Of a DNA stretch of 5,164 nt, positions 1 through 5,164 are shown piece after piece; the first letter of the stretch is position 1; every line of letters begins with the position of its first letter. The stretch is from Paraliomyxa sp041600735 (GTDB taxonomy: Bacteria > Myxococcota_A > Polyangia > Nannocystales > Nannocystaceae). The position numbers and the translations under genes were made by a program. The notes beneath the pieces are model-generated. The model ran no database searches. It was given only the letters and a program-made list of their open reading frames with translations, and was not told where the DNA came from. The stretch spans positions 1-5,164 of the forward strand of contig JBFIJN010000577.1 in the NCBI GenBank assembly GCA_041600735.1, read 5' to 3'.

Positions 1-2480
1 GGCTTCACCGCGAGCATCGGCAGCTGCCCCTGCTGCTCGAGCTCCTCGGTCTTCTTCGTGCGCTTGGTCTTCGTCGAGGGCTTGGCCGCGGCTGCGGGCA
101 CCGGCTTGGCCACCTCCCGATGCCACCACCCGGGCGCCTGCGCGGGCCTGGGCTCGAGCGCGGCATCCACCACCCCGGCCGGTTGCAGGCTCGGGGTCCC
201 GATCACGAAGGTCGGCGCCACCACCTCGGCCAGGGTGGCCCCGCCGTGGGCTCCGTAGTAGCGCTGCGTGCCGTAGCTGTGGCGATCGTCGGCCAGCAGC
301 ACCACGCCTTGCACCTTCTCCCCCTTGGGGGCCCAGGCGTAGGCCGACTCCACCGCGACCTCGTACTCCTTGACCGAGTCGCCCACGAGCCAGGGCCGCC
401 AGCGCGAGCCTCGGTCTCCCTGCTGCGTCTTTGCGAACTCCATGCGCTGCCCCGAGACATGCCCGTGGTCGGCCGCGAGCAGCACCGCCCGCCCGGCCTG
501 AGCCGCCGCATCGAGGAGCTCGCGCAGCGCGACGATGCGCGCCACCGTCCACTCGTGATCCTCCTGAGTGCTCGTCTTCAGGTGGTCGTCGATCGCGTTG
601 ATCACGAGCGCGACCACGGGCTGGGTCTCGTCGGCGATGAGCGTGAGCGTGGCCTTGGTCACCGTCCCGTCGACGTTGAAGCCGTCCTTCTTCACGCGAA
701 GCTTGGGCACCTGCGTCCCGGTGTAGAAGCGCAGCACGCTGCGGTTCTTGGCCCATAGATCGGCATCGACGAGCTTGTCGGCGTCGAGGCCCGCGGGGGT
801 GGGCTTGCCGGCGAAGAACGCCGAGCGACTGACCTTGGTGACCGACGGCGCCTGGGCGAGCACGGGCGCAAAGAAGGCGTTGCCCGGGGCGAACGCGAGC
901 GTGTTCCATGCGATGGGCGACCACGGCATGCTGCCCTTGCCGAGCTCCTCGAGCAGCTCGACCGCCTGCGCCCACGCCATCCCATCCATGAGCAGCACCA
1001 GCATGCGACGGTGCGCGGGCCCCTCGAGGTACGGACCCACGAAAGTCTCCGCGGCGGCGTGAATGGGCAAGAGCGGGCCCTTGGGCGCGTGGGCGCGCAG
1101 CCACTCCACGTAGCCGCGGGCGAAGCGGAGATCGAGCTGCTCACGCGCAGCATCGGCCTGGGCCAGCACGGCATCGATGCCGGCCACGAACGCCCCACCG
1201 CCTCCCCCTCGGGCGCGGCGACGGGCCAAGTCGACGTAGCCGCCCTCTTGCGCGTACCAAGCGCCAAGCACCTGGGCGTCGGCGTAGCTCTGGGGTCCGG
1301 CGGCCTTGGCCGCGTCGGGCCGGGCCACCAACCAGCCCAGCAGTCGGATCGCCATCTGCGCGCGCTCGAGCGTCCGCCTGCTCTCTTCGACCAGGTACGT
1401 CTGGTGGCCCTCGAGCGCGCGGAATGCCTGCACGGCCGCCTCGAACGTCGCCATCCCCGGCGCGTTGGCCCCGGCGCGCAGCATGTCGCCGAAGCGATCG
1501 AGTCGCATCGTCCACGCGATGGGCAGCCGCCGGCTACCCACGAGCCGCGCATGCTCGCTCGACGAGAGGTTGGCCTGCGCGTCCTCGAGCAGCTTGTGCA
1601 CGGTGTGGGCGTCGGTGCGGCGCGCAAGCTCGCGAAAGCCCGCCTCGGCGCCCTTGCCGAGCGGCTCGAGCACGGCGTCGAGCTCGTCCTCGGCGAGCCC
1701 GAGCTTGCCGAGCGCCACGCTACGGATCGCCCCGGTGGGGGCGGTGTTGGGATCCTCGACCACCACCTCGAACAGCGCGGCAAACTGCACGAGCGCCCGC
1801 CCGCGGCCCGAGAGCCAGCAGCGCAGCACGATCGGCCCTGCGTCGCCAACCCGGCGCTGCAAGAACCGCTCGAGCTCCTCCTGCACCCCCGCGGCCGCCT
1901 CGGTCGCCAGCGCCTCGCGCAGCTGGTCCCCCCGCGCGTTGGTGGCCGCCCACGCCATCAGCGTGTCGAGCCCGAGCGACGAGTCGGCCTCGAGCCCGCA
2001 GGTGCGCTGCAGCCACGCGGCCCAGGCCGCGTCGAGCGTGACCTTGCCCGAGGCGCTTCCGAACGCCTCGGCGTCGTAGCGCTCGACGAGGTAAGCGCCC
2101 AGCCGCGATCCCGCGAGATCGCGGTCGATCGCGGTGCGACGCCCCCCGAACAGGTCGCGAATGCGATCCTCACGGCCCGTGCGATGCACCCGTCCGTGCG
2201 CGACGAACCGCCCGGCGAGGTCGACGGGGATCTCGCGCGCCGGCCAGCCCAGCAGATACGCGGTGTAGGGTGTCTCGTCGTGGAGCCCCGGCAGCGCGCG
2301 ACGCAGCTCCAGCTCGCTGCGCACCGAGACCACGCGCACCTCACCGGCCGCCTTGGTCGTCACGCGCTCGGCCGCGCACGACCCATGCAGCGCCACGAAG
2401 CGGCGCTCGGGATGGCGCTCATCGGGCAGCACGCGCTCGAGCTGCTCGACGAGCGCGCGCGGGTCGAGACCCGGGGTCAC
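1..2480 (-). CDS. pglZ: BREX-2 (Pgl) system phosphatase-fold protein PglZ, lacking only the extreme C-terminus
   Basis: This is a PglZ-family protein of the alkaline phosphatase superfamily, a signature component of BREX systems. It has 826 full codons from GTG at 2480, with no in-frame stop before the left edge. The start is supported by GAGG five nucleotides upstream and by the GTGA overlap with the pglY stop. Residues 1 to ~480 form a mostly helical N-terminal region with no motif I can name. The PglZ domain follows: LVLLMDGMAW with candidate metal ligand D499; VTKVSRSAFF with candidate nucleophile T548 (S551/S553 nearby); VINAIDDHLK with D631, D632 and H633; LLAADHGHV with D671 and H672; and YGAHGGATLAE with H745. 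The order matches alkaline phosphatase-type metalloenzymes. After about residue 775 the chain turns Pro/Ala- and then Lys-rich (K800-K810). BREX-2 PglZ proteins are usually about 900 or more residues, so some tens of residues are probably missing. In Streptomyces, PglZ is reported to counter PglX toxicity. The phosphatase role here is inferred from the motifs. Confidence 0.9.
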   Translation of the reverse strand, partial: MTPGLDPRALVEQLERVLPDERHPERRFVALHGSCAAERVTTKAAGEVRVVSVRSELELRRALPGLHDETPYTAYLLGWPAREIPVDLAGRFVAHGRVHRTGREDRIRDLFGGRRTAIDRDLAGSRLGAYLVERYDAEAFGSASGKVTLDAAWAAWLQRTCGLEADSSLGLDTLMAWAATNARGDQLREALATEAAAGVQEELERFLQRRVGDAGPIVLRCWLSGRGRALVQFAALFEVVVEDPNTAPTGAIRSVALGKLGLAEDELDAVLEPLGKGAEAGFRELARRTDAHTVHKLLEDAQANLSSSEHARLVGSRRLPIAWTMRLDRFGDMLRAGANAPGMATFEAAVQAFRALEGHQTYLVEESRRTLERAQMAIRLLGWLVARPDAAKAAGPQSYADAQVLGAWYAQEGGYVDLARRRARGGGGGAFVAGIDAVLAQADAAREQLDLRFARGYVEWLRAHAPKGPLLPIHAAAETFVGPYLEGPAHRRMLVLLMDGMAWAQAVELLEELGKGSMPWSPIAWNTLAFAPGNAFFAPVLAQAPSVTKVSRSAFFAGKPTPAGLDADKLVDADLWAKNRSVLRFYTGTQVPKLRVKKDGFNVDGTVTKATLTLIADETQPVVALVINAIDDHLKTSTQEDHEWTVARIVALRELLDAAAQAGRAVLLAADHGHVSGQRMEFAKTQQGDRGSRWRPWLVGDSVKEYEVAVESAYAWAPKGEKVQGVVLLADDRHSYGTQRYYGAHGGATLAEVVAPTFVIGTPSLQPAGVVDAALEPRPAQAPGWWHREVAKPVPAAAAKPSTKTKRTKKTEELEQQGQLPMLAVK

Positions 2481-2489
2481 GACGACCTC
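2477..2489 (-). promoter_or_regulatory. GTGA stop/start overlap and ribosome-binding motif coupling pglY to pglZ
   Basis: On the minus strand the pglY stop TGA (2479-2477) shares bases with the pglZ start GTG (2480-2478), giving a GTGA junction. A GAGG Shine-Dalgarno-like motif lies at 2489-2486, five bases before the GTG and inside the last codons of pglY. This fixes the pglZ start and points to one transcript with translational coupling, which usually keeps partner subunits in proportion. No promoter or terminator can fit between the genes. The next in-frame GTG is codon 17, which has less support. Confidence 0.8.
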
Positions 2490-5164
2490 GGGCGGGTGAT
2501 CGTGATGCGACCGTCGAGCGTGAGGTCATCCCCGCGCGCCGCGAGCTCGCGCGCCTGCCCGAGCACCTGCTCGAGCGCCGCGACCACCTCGCGGGTACCC
2601 TGGGCGGCGAGGGATGCCTCGAGGGCGATCTCGGTGCCGGGCTTGGCGGGCGCCGGAGCGGGGGTCGACGTGGGCCCCGACGCGGGCGTCGAGTCCTCGA
2701 GCAGCGCCTGCCCCTGCTCGGCCAGCGGCTGCAGCCGCGCCGCCAGCACGACATTGAGCTCGTCCTGCCGCAGACACTTGGTGGCCTCGTCGAGCACGTG
2801 GCTCGCCGCCGCGCTGCCGCTCATCGCCCGCAGCTGGCGGAACACGCCCAGCGTGAGCTTGTTGGCGAGGACCTTGGCGGTGGCGACCGCGGATCCCAGG
2901 CTTCGCCCCAGCGCGCCGGGGCTGGTCTGCGCCTGGAACGTGCCGAGGACGCGGACCTGCTCGACCCCCGGCTTGCCCTGCAGCTCGGCCACGAGCGCCT
3001 CGGCGCTGTCGGCCGTCGTCACGCGCGGGGTGTCGACGGGCAGCCCGACCACCTCGTGCCACGCCCGCAGGTGCCCCGGCAGCTGCAGCGTGGCGGTGCC
3101 GACCTCGGTCAGACGAGCGGCGAGCTCCTTCTGGAGCCGCTTGAGGTTGTCGCCGTGCAGCGCCCGGCTGGGCAGGGTGATGCCGAGGTAGCCGGCCATC
3201 TCGAGGCCCGCGGCCCACTCGCTCGGCGAGGGGAGATCGGGCTTCTCGAGCACGACCGAGTCGGGGATCGCCTTGCCCGGGACGAATTCGAACGGCTCGC
3301 CCCCGGCGACCAGTGTGCGGGCCTTGGCGCGCGCGTAGGCGCGCACGACCATCGCCATGGCCTCGGGCTGCAGGCCGAACTTGCCGTCTTCATCGAACCA
3401 CGCGGCCACCTGGCCCGCGGTCGGGTGCTCGACGGACTTCTGCAAGCGCTTCTTCTCGATCGCCTGGATCGCGTCGTCCTCGCGCAGGAGCGCCGCGTTC
3501 TCGATCACGCGCACGAAGCCGAGCTCGCCCAGGTAGCCGCGCATCTCCTCGGCGGCCTGCTTGTCGAGCGCGATCTTGTGGTCCTCGCGATCCATCAGCT
3601 CGTCGAACCAGCCGAGCACGTCGCCGATGCGCTTGCGGGTGGGCACGCGCGGGAAGCGAGGGTGCTTGGGGTAGCGCTCCTCGAGCAGCGCCGGCACGTA
3701 GCGCTGTAGCGCGTGCGAGAGATCGGGCGCCAGCCCGGGGTGCACCTGCAGCCCGGGCTGCAGCGTGTGCAGGTTCTGATCCATGCGCCGCGAAGGGTCG
3801 AGGTGCTCGTCGTCGCGGCCGGCGCTCGCCACCCCGTAGGCCTTGCGCATGGCCTCGAACACCTGCGTGCGCTTCTGGCTCTGCAGGCTGCGCATGGAGT
3901 TGATCGCCATGTTCTGCTGCTCGGGGCTGAGGTGCTTGACGTAGTCCTGCCGCGTGGCGTCGTTCTCGTCGAGGATGTGATTGAGGACCACCAGCTCGCC
4001 GAGCAGCGTGTTGACGCTCGCGGAGAAGAAGCTCGGCAGCCACACCAGCGTCCAGCTGCCGCCGTGGGCGTCGCGGAACGCCTCGAGGCAGGCCGCGTCC
4101 TCGTCGGGCCCGTGGCCGTCGTCGTCGAAGGGGAAGTCCACCACGAGCCGCCAGTCGTGGTCGTCGGGGCAGCGCAGCACCGCCGTGGGCATGGTGCGCA
4201 CGTTGCCAAAGCGCACGTGCCCCGGTCGTCGCGAGCCTCGCCACTCGATCGTGTCGTCGACCCCCGCCTCGACGTCCACGGTGACCCCCATGGCCTCGAA
4301 CAGCATGCGGCGGATCTCGTGCTGGCGCCGCGCCGAGGAGTTGACCGCCCCGGCCTGCTCCATGATGGGCTTGAGATCCACCCCGTGGAGCTCGATCGAC
4401 ACGCCGGGGTCGTCTTGGCGGCCCACTTGGATCTGGTGGAGATCGCTGGCCCACTTGCGCAGCTTGTTGGCCACCGCCTGCTTCTCCTGCCCGCGAATCG
4501 GCGTGCGAATGTGGCCATGATTGAGCTCGACCAGGCGACCCACGGTGAGATCGCGAAGGGCCGGCGAGTTGGGCGCCAGCGCGGCGAGCAGCAGGGTCTT
4601 GGCCACACGGTTGTCGTTGCGACAGGCGCGCTCGGGGCAGCTGGCGCAGCCGAGCCGCAGCGGATGCTCCTCGCGCATGCGCTGGCAGCGGTCACGGCCG
4701 GTGGTGCCGTGCGTCGCTTGGATCATGGGGAGCAGCTCGTGCTTGTACAGGTGGATCGCCGCTCGGAAGCGCTCGCGCATGATCCCCGTCGCCGACTCGT
4801 CGCCGCTGGCGAGCAGATCGAACAGGTCGCCCACCCCCACGAGCGTGCCGAGCTCGAGATCGTCGATGTGCTCGACGAGCATCTCGGTGAGCAGCTTGAT
4901 CGCCGTGCGCTGACGCTGGAGCGAGCTCGACAGCGCCACGAGGGTCTCCACCAGCGAGGGGCTGAACGGGTACAGGCGGCGGAAGCTCTGCGCGTCGTAC
5001 GTGCCCGCGGTGAGCGTGGTCCAGGCCCCGGACGCGGTCGCTTGGATCTGCGCGAACGCGGCGTCGATCTGCTTGCGCGCCGACTCGTCCACCGGGCGCA
5101 GCACGCGTTTCTCGACGATGGCGGGGAGCTCGTCGTTGGGCAGCTCGAGCTGCCCAAAGCGACC
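2477..5164 (-). CDS. pglY: BREX-2 (Pgl) system ATPase PglY, C-terminal part (5' end beyond the window)
   Basis: This is the C-terminal ~895 residues of a PglY-like protein (DUF6079 type), the P-loop ATPase of type 2 BREX/Pgl phage defence, which is cytoplasmic and acts with PglZ, PglX and PglW. The frame is open to the right edge: 20 in-frame codons precede the GTG at 5104, so that GTG is internal. Numbering from the edge codon, residues 2-21 (RFGQLELPNDELPAIV...KR) and 64-70 (LYPFSPS), then RQRTAIK at 84-90, resemble the end of the ATPase domain and its helical lid. A cysteine cluster follows (C160, C173, C176, C181), then a conserved-looking LVELNHGHI block near 211-219, an acidic patch at ~347-358, a long, mostly helical region, a Pro/Ala/Thr linker at ~824-843 and a short helical C-terminal module. 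Streptomyces PglY is about 1,300 residues, so roughly 400, including the Walker A motif, should lie upstream. A BrxC-like or DUF499-like ATPase is the main alternative, but the adjacent pglZ and the motif pattern favour PglY. Confidence 0.87.
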   Translation of the reverse strand, partial: GRFGQLELPNDELPAIVEKRVLRPVDESARKQIDAAFAQIQATASGAWTTLTAGTYDAQSFRRLYPFSPSLVETLVALSSSLQRQRTAIKLLTEMLVEHIDDLELGTLVGVGDLFDLLASGDESATGIMRERFRAAIHLYKHELLPMIQATHGTTGRDRCQRMREEHPLRLGCASCPERACRNDNRVAKTLLLAALAPNSPALRDLTVGRLVELNHGHIRTPIRGQEKQAVANKLRKWASDLHQIQVGRQDDPGVSIELHGVDLKPIMEQAGAVNSSARRQHEIRRMLFEAMGVTVDVEAGVDDTIEWRGSRRPGHVRFGNVRTMPTAVLRCPDDHDWRLVVDFPFDDDGHGPDEDAACLEAFRDAHGGSWTLVWLPSFFSASVNTLLGELVVLNHILDENDATRQDYVKHLSPEQQNMAINSMRSLQSQKRTQVFEAMRKAYGVASAGRDDEHLDPSRRMDQNLHTLQPGLQVHPGLAPDLSHALQRYVPALLEERYPKHPRFPRVPTRKRIGDVLGWFDELMDREDHKIALDKQAAEEMRGYLGELGFVRVIENAALLREDDAIQAIEKKRLQKSVEHPTAGQVAAWFDEDGKFGLQPEAMAMVVRAYARAKARTLVAGGEPFEFVPGKAIPDSVVLEKPDLPSPSEWAAGLEMAGYLGITLPSRALHGDNLKRLQKELAARLTEVGTATLQLPGHLRAWHEVVGLPVDTPRVTTADSAEALVAELQGKPGVEQVRVLGTFQAQTSPGALGRSLGSAVATAKVLANKLTLGVFRQLRAMSGSAAASHVLDEATKCLRQDELNVVLAARLQPLAEQGQALLEDSTPASGPTSTPAPAPAKPGTEIALEASLAAQGTREVVAALEQVLGQARELAARGDDLTLDGRITITRPRSS
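3741..3771. repeat. 18-bp perfect palindrome with outer TGCAC/GTGCA arms inside pglY
   Basis: The core at 3746-3763 is CTGCAGCCC followed by its exact reverse complement. It is flanked by TGCAC at 3741-3745 and GTGCA at 3767-3771, with a 3-base mismatch on one side. The core encodes LQPGLQ (visible PglY residues 468-473) in frame, so the protein-level repeat LQPGLQ may account for much of the symmetry. There is no T-run, so it is not a terminator. Confidence 0.4.
5136..5157. repeat. Perfect 22-bp palindrome inside pglY
   Basis: The 11-base half TTGGGCAGCTC is followed directly by its reverse complement, with no loop and an XhoI-type CTCGAG at the centre. Symmetry stops at 5135 and 5158. It lies within codons for residues 3-10 of the visible PglY (FGQLELPN), so it may arise from protein constraint combined with GC-rich codon choice. 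A zero-loop palindrome would make a poor RNA hairpin. A protein-binding or modification site is possible but unproven. Confidence 0.5.

Noticed and set aside
1196..1210. A run of five glycines in PglZ (residues 425-429) as a possible frameshift or sequencing error
   Set aside because: The frame is intact and protein-like on both sides, and a short Gly loop between helical segments is plausible.
692..1849. A minus-strand frame of 385 codons inside pglZ
   Set aside because: It is out of frame with pglZ. It is rich in Arg, Ser and Pro and has no domain, whereas the pglZ frame through the same bases carries the DGM and SRS motifs.
1011..3191. A plus-strand open frame of 726 codons across the pglZ-pglY junction
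   Set aside because: It spans two well-supported minus-strand genes, and its product is Arg/Gly/His/Ala-rich with no recognisable domain. Long antisense frames are expected in high-GC coding DNA.
3300..3350. GC-rich GCGCGC-containing inverted repeats as a possible terminator
   Set aside because: They lie mid-gene with no T-run and are typical of GC-rich coding sequence.
2270..3709. A plus-strand open frame of 479 codons antisense to pglY
   Set aside because: It has a low-complexity Arg/Ala/Gly composition, overlaps the previous antisense frame and has no motif. It is a shadow of pglY.
3390..4454. A minus-strand frame of 354 codons inside pglY
   Set aside because: It is out of frame with pglY and is an Arg/Ala/Gly-rich shadow. 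The pglY frame is continuous and recognisable here.
5102..5104. GTG as a possible pglY start
   Set aside because: The frame continues 20 codons to the window edge with PglY-like sequence (FGQLELPNDELPAIV), and no ribosome-binding motif precedes this GTG.

Overview
The window is a high-GC bacterial sequence that is coding from end to end. It carries two adjacent minus-strand genes, both cut by the window edges. I read them as the pglY-pglZ pair of a type 2 BREX (Pgl, phage growth limitation) anti-phage system. The assignment comes from recognising protein motifs and gene order by eye; no database search was possible.

Layout in the direction of transcription (right to left): positions 5164-2477 hold the C-terminal ~895 residues of a PglY-like ATPase (DUF6079 type). 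Its start and Walker A region lie beyond the right edge. Its TGA stop overlaps the GTG start of the next gene in a 4-nt GTGA junction, with a GAGG ribosome-binding motif just upstream. Positions 2480-1 hold the first ~826 residues of a PglZ-type protein of the alkaline phosphatase superfamily. It has a full set of candidate metal-binding and nucleophile residues, and only its extreme C-terminus is missing past the left edge. There is no intergenic space, and I see no RNA gene, mobile element, CRISPR array, promoter or terminator.

How they work together: in the described Streptomyces Pgl/BREX-2 systems, PglY (P-loop ATPase) and PglZ (phosphatase-fold protein) act with the methyltransferase PglX and the kinase PglW, and often with BrxD and a BrxHI-type helicase. 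The GTGA overlap indicates that the two proteins here are co-translated in fixed proportion. The remaining components, if present, should lie outside the window.

Host: the third codon position is strongly G/C, and GTG is used as a start. Ala uses both GCG and GCC freely, Leu is mostly CTC/CTG and Val is often GTG. This fits a high-GC bacterium such as a myxobacterium (Myxococcota) or an actinomycete. I lean weakly to the former, but the window has no taxonomic marker.

Long open frames on the plus strand and in the other minus frames (one exceeds 700 codons) are shadows of these two genes. The least explained features are a four-cysteine cluster in PglY, a lysine-rich tail on PglZ, and two perfect palindromes (22 and 18 bp) inside pglY.
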